Shown piece by piece: positions 25,401 through 34,591 of a DNA stretch of 64,000 nt. This stretch comes from Pontibacter pudoricolor (GTDB lineage Bacteria; Bacteroidota; Bacteroidia; Cytophagales; Hymenobacteraceae). Each line of letters begins with the position of its first letter. Within the stretch, counting starts at the first letter, position 1. The notes below the pieces were generated by a model. The model made no database searches. It worked only from the letters and a program-made list of their open reading frames with translations, and was not told the DNA's origin. Both the position numbers and the translations under genes were made by a program. The stretch covers positions 1,612,001-1,676,000 of the forward strand of contig NZ_CP048106.1 of the NCBI RefSeq assembly GCF_010092985.1. The letters are read 5' to 3'.

Positions 25401-26658
25401 GTTTAATTCTCTTCATCAAGGGTTTTTCATCTACCAGGTTTTCCGGTATAATGCTTGGCAACACTTTCTCCATGTTATCCATCAGATCCACCATAAAACT
25501 ACGCATAAACATAACAGAAGGCGGCACGCGTTCTACCAGCATGGCATACAAGCTAACCGGCCTGTACGGCACATCGCCCACGCCGTTTTTATCCAGATCG
25601 TAACCGGTATATTTCTCCCAGTAGTTGTTCTCAAAGTGGTTTAGCTGGCTGGTACCGTTTGTGCTTACATCAAAGGAGTTGCCGGTAAAATTATTCAGCC
25701 GGAAGGTATCGTCCATGCAGGTTGTCATTAGTTTTATGGCCCAGCCGTTGCGCTCAAAATCATTGTTCTTTATATCCAGACGGCTGGAGCTTTCCATGTA
25801 AATGGCAGTGGTATTTCGCCGGAAGATGTTGTTCCGGATCACGCTGTCGCGGATGTCTTTTAGCAGTAAACCATAGGCTGCCGCGCCCCAGTTATCTTCA
25901 AAGGTATTGTGTTCCATCCGCACATCATCGGTATACATTACGGCCACACCGGCCCCGTTATGCCGGAAAACATTATAGGTATAGGTATTGCCGTTGGAGA
26001 ACATAAAGTGCATCCCATAGCGCTGGTTGTTACGGCTTGTGTTGCGGTGTACCTTGCTGTTCTTCACCACTTCCAGGTAAATGCCGTCGCGGTGGCCCTG
26101 CACATTGTTGCCGCTTATTTCCACTTCATCGGTATAGTATAAATGGATGGCATTGCCCAGCGCCGATTCTGTTTTACCGGTATTCTCCCCTTTTACCACA
26201 TTATCCTTTATAGTTATCTTCTCTGAGTTCTGCAGGTAAATACCATAATAGGTGTTCAGGATGGTGTTGTTGAGAATACGGACGTTGCTGGCCCGGAAAA
26301 CACGAATGGCAGCATCATCGCGGATATAGCTGGTAGCAATGTTTTTGAGTGTAAGCCCCTCTATAGTTACATCGTCGACGGTAATCGTCAGGATCTGACC
26401 TTTATAGTTGCTGTCGATCACCGGGTTGTTCTGCCCGATCAGGCGGAGCGGTTTGTTTATTTCGATACCGGCTTCCTGGTAGGTACCTCCGTCTATCAAT
26501 ACGGTATCGCCGGGTTTGGCTTTTTGCACAGCCTGTTTCACCGAAGTATAGGGGCAGGATTTGCAAACTTTCAGGGTGGCGCTAAACGCAGTCTGACCAT
26601 AGAGTAACAAGGCCAGGATGTGTGCCAGTATAAAGATTAATCTATTCGGGTTTTTCAT
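25333..26658 (-). CDS. nosD: NosD, periplasmic copper-site maturation protein, left copy
   Basis: A 441-residue secreted protein with a signal peptide (about residues 1-26) and a right-handed beta-helix made of CASH/PbH1 repeats with many asparagines (NNTILNTYYGIYLQNS, RNNIFRRNTTAIYMESS). NosD works with NosF and NosY to assemble the CuZ centre. A CKSC-type pair follows the signal peptide (VCKSCPYTS). The C-terminal tail (about 12 residues more than the right copy) is encoded in the long overlap with nosF. It overlaps nosL by 17 bases. Confidence 0.94.
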   Translation of the reverse strand: MKNPNRLIFILAHILALLLYGQTAFSATLKVCKSCPYTSVKQAVQKAKPGDTVLIDGGTYQEAGIEINKPLRLIGQNNPVIDSNYKGQILTITVDDVTIEGLTLKNIATSYIRDDAAIRVFRASNVRILNNTILNTYYGIYLQNSEKITIKDNVVKGENTGKTESALGNAIHLYYTDEVEISGNNVQGHRDGIYLEVVKNSKVHRNTSRNNQRYGMHFMFSNGNTYTYNVFRHNGAGVAVMYTDDVRMEHNTFEDNWGAAAYGLLLKDIRDSVIRNNIFRRNTTAIYMESSSRLDIKNNDFERNGWAIKLMTTCMDDTFRLNNFTGNSFDVSTNGTSQLNHFENNYWEKYTGYDLDKNGVGDVPYRPVSLYAMLVERVPPSVMFMRSFMVDLMDNMEKVLPSIIPENLVDEKPLMKRIKHDNDKEFAQVLRQTTGAAGRER

Positions 26659-27103
26659 TTTTCTGTATAGCTAAAACTACCTCATCCCAGTTAAGCAGGC
26701 GGCCGCCACGCTCCTGTTGCATCTTTTGTGCAGTTCCCTTATCAGTGAATGCTGTCAGAAACATTCCCATCGGGCTTGGCAACTCCCGGCTCTGCAGAAA
26801 ATGGGCTTCCCGGGCATTTATAAGCTGGTTGGGGTTGGTATAGTCTGTAACCATCAGGTAGGCGGCATTGTTTCCCTGTTCCGGCTGCTCGTTCACAAAA
26901 GCGGCCAGGCACTCCGCCGAATCAAAATAAACGGTTTTCCCTTTGTCGTTCACCAGTTCGGCGCCGAAGCGGTTATCGGCCACGGTCATGTTGCAGTGGG
27001 CACAGTTGGCTTCGCCGTAAGGGATGGGTTTGGGCTCTATTGAGCAGGCAGTTAGCAGCGCAACTATAAGCATAAAGCTTACAAGGCTTTTTAAGGGTTT
27101 CAT
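26642..27103 (-). CDS. nosL: NosL copper chaperone lipoprotein, left copy
   Basis: A 153-residue lipoprotein with lipobox ending in C20 and the NosL copper-binding motif ANCAHCNM (C34, C37, M39). NosL delivers Cu(I) for NosZ. The conserved middle DKGKTVYFDSAECL and the PSPMG stretch also fit. It overlaps the nosB-like gene by 4 bases and nosD by 17, the same overlaps as in the right-hand copy. Confidence 0.94.
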   Translation of the reverse strand: MKPLKSLVSFMLIVALLTACSIEPKPIPYGEANCAHCNMTVADNRFGAELVNDKGKTVYFDSAECLAAFVNEQPEQGNNAAYLMVTDYTNPNQLINAREAHFLQSRELPSPMGMFLTAFTDKGTAQKMQQERGGRLLNWDEVVLAIQKNEKPE

Positions 27104-27699
27104 GTAGTTATCAGGGTCTGTTCTTCTAATTTATTTTTACGACTTACATAATAGGCTATGGCTGCAAATACAAGCGCCAGTAAAATACCCAGGCTACCGG
27201 TAGATGGCAGCGAGAGTGCTTCGAAATTGAGTAATTGCTTCCGGCCCAGAAGCGGCGGAATATAGGTCATGCCCGGCACTTTAATGGGCGCTTCCGGACT
27301 CAGGTTTGTACCAAACTTCACCAGCCACAGGTAAAAATCCAGTATGCCCACAGCACCACCGATCAGCAGTAATACACCCCAGTATAAAATCAGTCTCCGT
27401 TTACCCACCAGCGCAACTATAGCACCTGTTATCATGAAGGCAAAAACAATGTAGGGCATTATCTTAAGTTCTGCAAAAGACTCCGCATGGATCGGCTCCA
27501 TGCCAATGTAGTGGTTCAGGATGTTAAAGTTCTGCAGAACGCTCTCGGAGCTGCCCGATATTTTATTTACCCAGATGTGCATCTCCAGCCCTTCGGGATA
27601 TTGTGGCGCTTTCAGATAGATCTTCCACATCGGGGAGAGGAACAGCAAACCCAGAGATAATGCAGCCAGAAACATCAGTAATCTGCTTAACTTATTCAT
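27100..27699 (-). CDS. NosB-like membrane protein of clade II nos clusters, left copy
   Basis: A 199-residue protein with four membrane helices (about 8-26, 82-102, 108-128 and 172-190) and a periplasmic loop carrying LEMHIWVNKISG and LNHYIGMEPIHAESF, conserved in the right copy. In clade II nos operons a membrane protein called NosB commonly follows nosZ; its function is unknown. It is separated from nosZ by a hairpin terminator and joined to nosL by a 4-base overlap. Confidence 0.75.
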   Translation of the reverse strand: MNKLSRLLMFLAALSLGLLFLSPMWKIYLKAPQYPEGLEMHIWVNKISGSSESVLQNFNILNHYIGMEPIHAESFAELKIMPYIVFAFMITGAIVALVGKRRLILYWGVLLLIGGAVGILDFYLWLVKFGTNLSPEAPIKVPGMTYIPPLLGRKQLLNFEALSLPSTGSLGILLALVFAAIAYYVSRKNKLEEQTLITT

Positions 27700-27720
27700 G
27701 GTGCTATAGTTTAGTAAAGC

Positions 27721-27764
27721 AATAAAAAGCAGCGGAGCCTGCTACCCGCAAACTCCGCTGCTTT
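27721..27764 (-). terminator. Intra-operon hairpin terminator between nosZ and nosB, left copy
   Basis: On the transcript, a 12-bp perfect stem (27753-27764 with 27726-27737) is followed by a U-rich run. The right copy has an equivalent hairpin at 34534-34574 with different sequence, so it is likely a conserved attenuator. Confidence 0.8.
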
Positions 27765-27781
27765 GCTCTGTTAGCATATGT

Positions 27782-29836
27782 TTAGTTTATACCAGCACTG
27801 GCTGGGCCTCCGTTAGGGGGCGGTACCGGTTTTTTCTCCCCACTCGAGAACTTGATCGGTACATTTGATCCTTTCGGTGATACCCGTATGTAGCCCTGCA
27901 TTTCCTGGTGTAGTGCCGAGCAGAAATCGGTACAGTAAAACGGATAAACACCCGCCTGTTTCGGCACCCAACGCAGCGACTGCGTAGCTCCAGGCATAAT
28001 CAGTGTCTCAGCATTGTCGGCACCCATCACGGCAAATCCGTGCGGCACGTCCCAGTCCTGCTCCAGGTTGGTTACGTGGAAGATCACTGTATCTCCAACC
28101 TGCACCCCTTCAATGTTATCCGGCACAAAATGGCTTCGGATGGAAGTCATGTTTACCTTCACGGTTTTACCCTGTCGCGTTACGCTGGCATCAGCTTCTT
28201 TCTTCACAGCTTCAGGGTGTGTATTTTCATCCAGTTTAAAGAATTTCACACTGTTTGGTGCCACTTTATCGGCTGGTATACCCTGTGCATAGTGCGGCTC
28301 TGCCAGTGTCGGGAAATCGAGCAGCATACGCATTTTATCACCGGATATATCGATCAGCTGAGCAGAGTGTACCAGTTCAGGACCGGTTGGCAGGTAACGA
28401 TCTTTGGTGATCTTGTTCATGACAACCAGGTATTTGCCGTAAGGCTCCTTGGTATCACCACCCGGAATCATCAAGTGACCTGGTGAGTAGTATACCGGCA
28501 TCCTGTCCAAAACTTTCAGATCCTTCACGTTCCATTTTACTACTTCCGATGACACGAACATAGTAGAATAAGCATTGCCTTTGCCATCGAATTCGGTGTG
28601 CAACGGTCCTAAGCCCGGTTCTTTTACTTCGCCATATAAAACGGCATCATACTTAAACACAGGTATACCGTTCACTTCACCGTCAAAGGCTTTGTCTTCA
28701 ATGGCTTTCTGCATTTTAGAGAACGAGAACACTGGTAATGTTGAAGCCAGTTTACCGTTCACAACCATGTATTCTCCTGTCGGGTCTACGTCGATTCCGT
28801 GTGGTGATTTAGGCGCTGGCAACAGGTACATCATGCCCGGACATTCTTCCGGCAGCAGGTAACGCACTTTCTTCTTTATAGTTGAAGTTGCTTTGTGCGT
28901 ACCGTGGTCCAGTTTGTTGTGGTAGTAGTTGGCCGGCATCTCATGTGCTTTCCCTTCGGCAGCGTATTTAGCGGCCAGTTTCCAGTTAATGGCTGCCAGG
29001 TAGTCTTTATCGTTCTGCGATGCCCCCAGTTCCTTCATGGTTCTGGCTTTCTCAGTGTTATAGGTTGTAAAGAAAACCCAATCTCCGGAAGGTCCTTTTC
29101 CACCGTTGGCAAGGTCGTAGTCAAAACCCGGTACCAGCACCTGGAAATCCAGCTCCATATCACCTTTATCCTTATCCACTTTTATGAATGAAATGGAGCC
29201 TCTGAATTTATCTTTATACTCTTCCAGGCTTGCATCTCCCATTCCACCTTTCGCCAGATCCAGGGGAACTGAGAAGCGGGTACCAGCCAGAATATACTCG
29301 TTGTTGTTGGTTGGGTATGGAGAGCAGTGGTTACCAGCCGAGTTCGGTATTTCCATGATCTCAACCGTTTCAAAAGTAGTCAGGTCTATTCGGGCTACAC
29401 GTGGAGTGTTGTTACCGTTCACGAACAGCCAGCGGCCATCCGCCATACCTTCCGCTCTCGAAAGTTTCGGGTGGTGCAGGTCATCCCAGGGCACAAAGCC
29501 ATGCGATGTCATCAGCATCGGTCTGGTTTCTTCGTTGTAACCGTAACCGTTTTCCGGGAACTGTGAGAACACCGGAATCACCTTCAGCAATCTTCCTGAC
29601 GGAATGCCGTAAACAGACACCTGCCCGTTAAAGCCTCCAGACAGGAATGAGTAAAGCTCGTCGTGTTTACCAGGAGCTACATATACAGCTTTGGCTACAT
29701 CTTCGTCTACACTTTCCGTTTTGGCAGTGCTCCTGTTGCTCTCACTGCAGCTTTGCAAAAACAGACCAGATATAAGTGCCAGTGGCAGACCAACATCCGA
29801 TGCTATCGTTTTCAGTTTACCTAACAATTTCCCCAT
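27782..29836 (-). CDS. nosZ: Nitrous oxide reductase, clade II, left copy
   Basis: A 684-residue copper enzyme reducing N2O to N2. Instead of the twin-arginine signal of clade I it has a Sec/lipoprotein-like leader ending LFLQSC, as in clade II. CuZ-site histidines are visible in DDLHHPK, AGNHCSPY, SPHGIDV, GPLHTEFD, PGHLMIPGGD and AEPHYAQ. The C-terminal cupredoxin domain bears the CuA ligands C635, C639, H643 and M646 in YCTDFCSALHQEMQG. The C-terminal tail is Pro/Gly-rich and differs from that of the right copy. A c-type cytochrome gene precedes it by 27 bases. Confidence 0.97.
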   Translation of the reverse strand: MGKLLGKLKTIASDVGLPLALISGLFLQSCSESNRSTAKTESVDEDVAKAVYVAPGKHDELYSFLSGGFNGQVSVYGIPSGRLLKVIPVFSQFPENGYGYNEETRPMLMTSHGFVPWDDLHHPKLSRAEGMADGRWLFVNGNNTPRVARIDLTTFETVEIMEIPNSAGNHCSPYPTNNNEYILAGTRFSVPLDLAKGGMGDASLEEYKDKFRGSISFIKVDKDKGDMELDFQVLVPGFDYDLANGGKGPSGDWVFFTTYNTEKARTMKELGASQNDKDYLAAINWKLAAKYAAEGKAHEMPANYYHNKLDHGTHKATSTIKKKVRYLLPEECPGMMYLLPAPKSPHGIDVDPTGEYMVVNGKLASTLPVFSFSKMQKAIEDKAFDGEVNGIPVFKYDAVLYGEVKEPGLGPLHTEFDGKGNAYSTMFVSSEVVKWNVKDLKVLDRMPVYYSPGHLMIPGGDTKEPYGKYLVVMNKITKDRYLPTGPELVHSAQLIDISGDKMRMLLDFPTLAEPHYAQGIPADKVAPNSVKFFKLDENTHPEAVKKEADASVTRQGKTVKVNMTSIRSHFVPDNIEGVQVGDTVIFHVTNLEQDWDVPHGFAVMGADNAETLIMPGATQSLRWVPKQAGVYPFYCTDFCSALHQEMQGYIRVSPKGSNVPIKFSSGEKKPVPPPNGGPASAGIN

Positions 29837-29863
29837 AGTTCATTAAAATTGTTCAGAAATGCT

Positions 29864-30412
29864 TTATTTTTTCAGGTCATTCTGCCTCAGGTATTCTAAT
29901 ATAGCCCTGGCATCTTTTTCTGAGATATCCTGGTTGGTCATCTGTGTCAGGTGCTCAGCCAGCAGTTTTTTTGCTTCCGGATCTTTCTTGGTCATTTCCT
30001 CAGGGTTTATGATCATGTTCATGATCCACTCCGGCTTGCGGCGCTCTGTAACTCCTGCAAGGCCAGGCCCTACTACTTTCTGATCGGTCAGCTGATGACA
30101 GGCAGTACATTTGGCTTCGAAAATGTTCTTGCCTTCAGCAGCAAGGGCTTCATCAATTTTATCTCCTACTTCAACTGTTTTAACCGGCCCAATACCCATT
30201 CCATTATCTTCAATCTCTTCACCTACTGTCTGGTCAGCATCGTTTTGTGCAAGGCCTGGTTCTTCCTTCGCATCGGCACCTTTATTCTCATTCTCGCCGG
30301 AACCGCAACCCCAGAGAATGGTACCACAAAAAATAGCCATTACTGCCATACGCGAAGGTCTCAGGAAAAGACCTCGTAATTCTTCATGTGTCATTTTCAT
30401 AATTTTGTTCAT
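29864..30412 (-). CDS. Monoheme cytochrome c lipoprotein, left copy
   Basis: A 182-residue protein with a lipobox cysteine near C36, an acidic linker and a c-type cytochrome domain with heme motif CTACH at 102-106 and likely methionine ligand further on (WIMNMIINPEEM or HLTQMTNQ). It is the first gene of the left nos operon and is likely the electron donor to NosZ. Of the two methionines near the start, the one at 30412 was taken, but the MKM start four codons later is also possible. Confidence 0.9.
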   Translation of the reverse strand: MNKIMKMTHEELRGLFLRPSRMAVMAIFCGTILWGCGSGENENKGADAKEEPGLAQNDADQTVGEEIEDNGMGIGPVKTVEVGDKIDEALAAEGKNIFEAKCTACHQLTDQKVVGPGLAGVTERRKPEWIMNMIINPEEMTKKDPEAKKLLAEHLTQMTNQDISEKDARAILEYLRQNDLKK

Positions 30413-30594
30413 TTGGTGTGAGCCTATGTGTTATGGGCTTTATTTACGGGCAATAACCTTTACAGTTTGATTTTCTAATATTTACTCTGCTAAGGATGAG
30501 CGTAGTATAGCAAAAAAAGCGCTGGCATCCCGGCCAGCGCTCCAAAAAACAAAACACCAAATAATTACTTATCTATAGCTAAAACTGCTTATCG
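30413..30594. other. Leader of the left nos operon plus end of the right nos operon
   Basis: Holds the terminator at 30512-30541 and about 100 bases upstream of the left cytochrome gene. No TAnnTTTG box, dyad or CRP/FNR-like site similar to the right operon was found. Confidence 0.55.
30512..30541 (-). terminator. Terminator of the right nos operon
   Basis: A 9-bp perfect stem (30518-30526 with 30533-30541) followed on the minus strand by a run of Ts. It ends transcription from the right nos operon before the left one begins. Confidence 0.88.
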
Positions 30595-31362
30595 TTACAG
30601 ATCCCTTCTGCCGAAAATACTTCTGGAACTCAGGATCGGCACCAGTACCCAGAGCAGCAGCAAACCAAAGGCCAAGCCTATTCCCCACAAGCTACCCAGT
30701 ATACTTTTATATAATGCACCGGTATAGCCCATCAGCGCCGAAACATCCAGGTTCAGTAACACGATTATCCTGCCAAGGTCTACCGGGTTCAGGGCAGTCA
30801 TGGCTAAGGTTGCGTTCTCTAAAGGATAATCGGCGAAAGCGTATAGTATGAACAACACAATCCCGTCGTAGATAAGGGCAAAGTAAAACCACAGCATCAG
30901 CGCAATACCAATTCCTTTAGCTTTATCGCGGGTAATAACAGAAGCCAGGAAAGCAAGCGCTACAAAAATGAATGTAATGAACAAGCCTGTGAGCAGCAGG
31001 TAAACTCCTGTAAGGCTGGCACCGAAAAGCAGTACCGGCGCCCCCACGCCAATTATAAATGCCCCGGACAGCGACCCGGCCACGCCCAGATACTCACTCA
31101 TGAATATTTTTTTACGGGTGATCGGCTGTGCTACCAGCAGTTCTATAAATTCATAAGAATTATAAAAATGGGTGGTGGCAAAAACAATGCTTATCAACGG
31201 CACTGTCAGCAGCACCAGATTCAGCAGACTAAGTATGGCTTTGTCCGGGCTGCCTCCCAGGTTAAACAGACCGATAGAAAGCAGCAGCAGAAACAAGGTA
31301 TAAGCCAGCACAATCTTGTTCCGGATGATATCGTAGAAAACGTATTTTATGATCTTTCCCAT
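30595..31362 (-). CDS. nosY: NosY-type ABC transporter permease, right copy
   Basis: A 255-residue six-helix ABC-2 permease, same length as the left copy with about 40 substitutions by hand count, concentrated in the N-terminus and the last 30 residues. The block from LFLLLLSIGLFNLGG onward is nearly invariant. It ends the right operon and is followed by the hairpin at 30512-30541. The gap to nosF is 3 bases, in contrast to a 4-base overlap in the left copy. Confidence 0.92.
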   Translation of the reverse strand: MGKIIKYVFYDIIRNKIVLAYTLFLLLLSIGLFNLGGSPDKAILSLLNLVLLTVPLISIVFATTHFYNSYEFIELLVAQPITRKKIFMSEYLGVAGSLSGAFIIGVGAPVLLFGASLTGVYLLLTGLFITFIFVALAFLASVITRDKAKGIGIALMLWFYFALIYDGIVLFILYAFADYPLENATLAMTALNPVDLGRIIVLLNLDVSALMGYTGALYKSILGSLWGIGLAFGLLLLWVLVPILSSRSIFGRRDL

Positions 31363-31365
31363 GGC

Positions 31366-32073
31366 TTAGTCCTCCCCGTTCATAATTTTAGCGATCGCTT
31401 TACTCAGGCGTGCCTCGTTTGCCTGCGCTTTAATATCCGTAATAGTGTCGTGGAATTTCACGTTACCATCTACCAGGCACATCACTTCGTCGGCCACCTC
31501 TTCTATCTCGCTCATGATGTGCGAGGTGATCAGGATAAGCTTGCCGCGTTTTTTCTCCTTCAGTATCTTGCACTTCAGAATTTCTGCCGAGATCGGGTCC
31601 AGGCCGGCGGTGGGCTCATCCAGTATCAGTATCTTCGGGTCAAACATAAAAGCCAGCGCAGCACTTACCTTCTGTTTGGTGCCCCCTGACAGGGAGCCCA
31701 TACGTTTATCGTACATTTCCTGCAGCCGGTACAAACCGATCAGTTCTTCATCCACGGTTACTACATCTTTTCGAATGTCACGGATCATCTCGATTACCTG
31801 CCGGATCTTCATATTTTCCGGATACTTTCCTATCTGGGGCATGTACCCGATCTGGCTGCGGTAAGCGTGTTTCCCAAGTATGCTTTCACCATTGATCTTT
31901 ATGTCGCCGCTGTCGGGCAAGGCCATGCCAAGTATGCACTTGCTCATTGTTGTTTTACCGGAACCGTTCGGCCCAATAACTGATATTACTTTACCGGCCT
32001 CAAAACTTACATTTACGTCTTTCAGTACCTGCAGCTTACCGTAGGATTTGCGCAAGTTTTCTATCGTTATCAT
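31366..32073 (-). CDS. nosF: NosF-type ABC transporter ATPase, right copy
   Basis: A 235-residue ATPase with Walker A GPNGSGKT, signature LSGGTKQKV and Walker B ILDEPTAGLDP. The start overlaps the nosD end by 38 bases. It is highly similar to the left copy, differing mainly in the last 30 residues. It energises NosDFY maturation of NosZ. Confidence 0.93.
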   Translation of the reverse strand: MITIENLRKSYGKLQVLKDVNVSFEAGKVISVIGPNGSGKTTMSKCILGMALPDSGDIKINGESILGKHAYRSQIGYMPQIGKYPENMKIRQVIEMIRDIRKDVVTVDEELIGLYRLQEMYDKRMGSLSGGTKQKVSAALAFMFDPKILILDEPTAGLDPISAEILKCKILKEKKRGKLILITSHIMSEIEEVADEVMCLVDGNVKFHDTITDIKAQANEARLSKAIAKIMNGED

Positions 32074-33331
32074 GATCTATTTTGCTCATTAAGGGTTGTT
32101 CATCTACCAGGTTCTCAGGTATAAAGCTTGGCAGCACTTTTTCGATATTATCTAACATATCAACCATAAAGCTGCGCATAAACATAACAGAAGGCGGCAC
32201 GCGCTCTACCAGCATCGAGTATAAGCTTACCGGGCGATACGGCACATCACCTATCCGGTCTTTATTCAGATCGTAGCCACTATATTTGTCCCAGTAGTTG
32301 TTTTCGAAATGGTTAAGCTTCGAATCTCCGTTGGTGCTTACATCAAAAGAGTTCCCGGTAAAGTTGTTCCATTTAAACACATCGTCAGAGCAACTGCTGA
32401 GCAGGCGTACTGCCCAACCATTATGGTCGAAGTTGTTGCGCTGTATGTCGAGCCGGTTAGAGCTTTCCATGTAAATACCTGTAGTATTGCGCCGAAACGT
32501 ATTGTTATGGATCACACTGTTAGTGATGTCTTTCAATAGCAAACCATAAGCCGCTGCACCCCAGTTATTTTCAAAGGTGTTGTGCTCCATGCGTATGTCG
32601 CGGGTATACATTACAGCCACGCCTGCCCCGTTCTGACGGAAAATATTGTGCGTGTACACGTTCCGGTCTGAGAACATGAAGTGCAGGCCATAGCGCAGGT
32701 TATGCTGGCTCAGGTTATTCTTTACTTCACTGTCCTTCACAAACTCCAGGTAGATACCGTCGCGATGGCCTTTTACTTTGTTATTACTTATCGCTACATT
32801 ATCGCAGTACCACAGGTGTATGGCATTGCCCAAGGCCGACTCGTTCAGGCCGGTTACATCTTTACCTGTTACCACATTTCCTTTTACCACACAGTTATCA
32901 GAGTACTGCAGGTAAATACCGAAAAAAGTGTTCAGAATAGTATTGTTCAGAATTCGGACATTACTGCGTTCCACTACCCGTATGGCAGCATCGTCGTGGC
33001 GGTAACTGGTGGCTATATTTTTGATGGTCAGTCCTTCTATTGTTACATTATCTGATAATACCGTAAAGATCTGCCCTTTATAGTTTCCGTCTATTACCGG
33101 GTTATTGCGGCCCAGTATAGTTAAGGGTTTAGTTATTTCAATTCCATATTCCTGGTACACGCCGTTCTCTATCAGGACAGTTTCGCCTGGCTTCGCCTGC
33201 TTTACCGCCTGTTTTACCGAAGTATAGTCACAGGTTTTGCACACTTTAAGTGTACTGCCGAAAGCAACATTTGCCGTCAGCAGTAGCACCAACATGCACA
33301 GTATATAATATAGTTTATTCAGGTCTTTCAT
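32036..33331 (-). CDS. nosD: NosD, periplasmic copper-site maturation protein, right copy
   Basis: A 431-residue secreted beta-helix protein with signal peptide (about 1-25) and a VCKTCDYTS cysteine pair as in the left copy. PbH1-type turns run through the middle (NNTILNTFFGIYLQYS, HNNTFRRNTTGIYMESS). It ends LAQILR, about 10 residues shorter than the left copy, so the nosF overlap is shorter. It overlaps nosL by 17 bases. Confidence 0.94.
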   Translation of the reverse strand: MKDLNKLYYILCMLVLLLTANVAFGSTLKVCKTCDYTSVKQAVKQAKPGETVLIENGVYQEYGIEITKPLTILGRNNPVIDGNYKGQIFTVLSDNVTIEGLTIKNIATSYRHDDAAIRVVERSNVRILNNTILNTFFGIYLQYSDNCVVKGNVVTGKDVTGLNESALGNAIHLWYCDNVAISNNKVKGHRDGIYLEFVKDSEVKNNLSQHNLRYGLHFMFSDRNVYTHNIFRQNGAGVAVMYTRDIRMEHNTFENNWGAAAYGLLLKDITNSVIHNNTFRRNTTGIYMESSNRLDIQRNNFDHNGWAVRLLSSCSDDVFKWNNFTGNSFDVSTNGDSKLNHFENNYWDKYSGYDLNKDRIGDVPYRPVSLYSMLVERVPPSVMFMRSFMVDMLDNIEKVLPSFIPENLVDEQPLMSKIDHDNDRKLAQILR

Positions 33332-33779
33332 TATTTCTAACGGCTTGTGCCGCTTCTTCCCAGGTTAGTAGGCGGCCGCCATACTCCTGTTGCATTTGTG
33401 TGGCAGCAGCGTTATCGGCTACTGCGGTAAGGTACATGCCCATCGGGCTTGGCAGCGCTTTGGCCTGTAAAAAAGCAGCGTTGCGTGCAGCAATAAGTTC
33501 ACCAGGTTTTGTAAAGTCTGATACCAGCAGGTAAGCGGCTTTTTCGCCCTGTTCCGGTTGCTCGTTTACATAAGCTATCAGGCATTCTGCCGAGTCAAAA
33601 AAGTATGGTTTGCCTTTGTCGTTCACCATCTCAGCGCCATAGCGGTTATCGGCTACGGTCATGTTGCAGTGGGCGCAGTTGGCCTGGCCATACGGTATAG
33701 TTTGTGGCTCCACAGCACACCCCGACAGCACCATAAGTGCCATCGACAGGCTGCAGAGGTATAGTTTTATGCTTTTCAT
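33315..33779 (-). CDS. nosL: NosL copper chaperone lipoprotein, right copy
   Basis: A 154-residue lipoprotein with lipidated C21 and the copper-binding motif ANCAHCNM (C35, C38, M40). Overlaps with nosB (4 bases) and nosD (17 bases) are the same as in the left copy, so the arrangement predates the duplication. Confidence 0.94.
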   Translation of the reverse strand: MKSIKLYLCSLSMALMVLSGCAVEPQTIPYGQANCAHCNMTVADNRYGAEMVNDKGKPYFFDSAECLIAYVNEQPEQGEKAAYLLVSDFTKPGELIAARNAAFLQAKALPSPMGMYLTAVADNAAATQMQQEYGGRLLTWEEAAQAVRNNERPE

Positions 33780-34387
33780 GCTACTACTTTCCTATTTTTA
33801 TGAACGGCATCTATCGTTTGGTTGCGGAGACTGAAAAAGTAAGACAAACCGGCAATTGTTATAGCCATAAAGATTACAAGGCTACCCAAAGCCGGCAGTG
33901 ACAAGGCCTCGAAGTTAAGCAGTTGTTTATTTCCCAGCAGTGGCGGAATATAGGTCATGCCCGGCACTTTAATGGCAGCCATCGGATCCAGGTTTGTACC
34001 GAAGTTTACCAGCCACAGATAAAAGTCAAGTATACCGGCAGCACCGGCTGTCATCAGCAAACCCGTCCAGCCCAGCACCAGCTTTCGTTTGCCAAGCAGG
34101 CCAACCAGTACACCCGTAACCATAAACGCGATCACGATGTAAGGCATAAACTGCAGTTCGGCAAAAGACTCCGCGTGGATCGGTTTCATACCGATATAGT
34201 GGTTCAGGATATTGAAGTTTTGAAGTACACCTTCAGAGCTGCCTCCAAGCTTATTTACCCAGATATGCAGTTCCAGTCCTTCAGGGTATTGTGGGGCCTT
34301 CAGGTATATCTTCCACATCGGAAAGACAAACAGGAGGCCAAGAGACAGTGATGCCACAATCATCAGTATTTTTTGATAAGCTTTCAT
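33776..34387 (-). CDS. NosB-like membrane protein, right copy
   Basis: A 203-residue four-helix protein matching the left copy throughout, including LELHIWVNKLGG, LNHYIGMKPIHAESF, and FYLWLVNFGTNLDP. The last twelve residues differ. It lies 204 bases after nosZ, a longer gap than the left copy (82 bases), containing a terminator-like hairpin. Confidence 0.75.
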   Translation of the reverse strand: MKAYQKILMIVASLSLGLLFVFPMWKIYLKAPQYPEGLELHIWVNKLGGSSEGVLQNFNILNHYIGMKPIHAESFAELQFMPYIVIAFMVTGVLVGLLGKRKLVLGWTGLLMTAGAAGILDFYLWLVNFGTNLDPMAAIKVPGMTYIPPLLGNKQLLNFEALSLPALGSLVIFMAITIAGLSYFFSLRNQTIDAVHKNRKVVA

Positions 34388-34533
34388 CCTTTTTTAGTTT
34401 AAGATGATTAAAAAATGGGCTGCGGAAGGAGCTTATATTCTGTTCGCTTCAGCTCTTAACCATCCCCGTCTCTAAGTCAACCGAGAATTCAGGATGATGC
34501 TCCTGCAACACTGAAGTAAATTCGCAACTCTTA

Positions 34534-34574
34534 TTAAAAATTCAGCGGAGGTTACGCTGGGCAACCTCCGCTGA
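34534..34574 (-). terminator. Intra-operon hairpin terminator between nosZ and nosB, right copy
   Basis: A 12-bp perfect stem (34542-34553 with 34563-34574) followed on the minus strand by a U-rich run. The sequence differs from the left copy's hairpin but the position, right after nosZ, is the same. Confidence 0.8.
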
Positions 34575-34591
34575 TTTCCCCAGTTAAAGCA

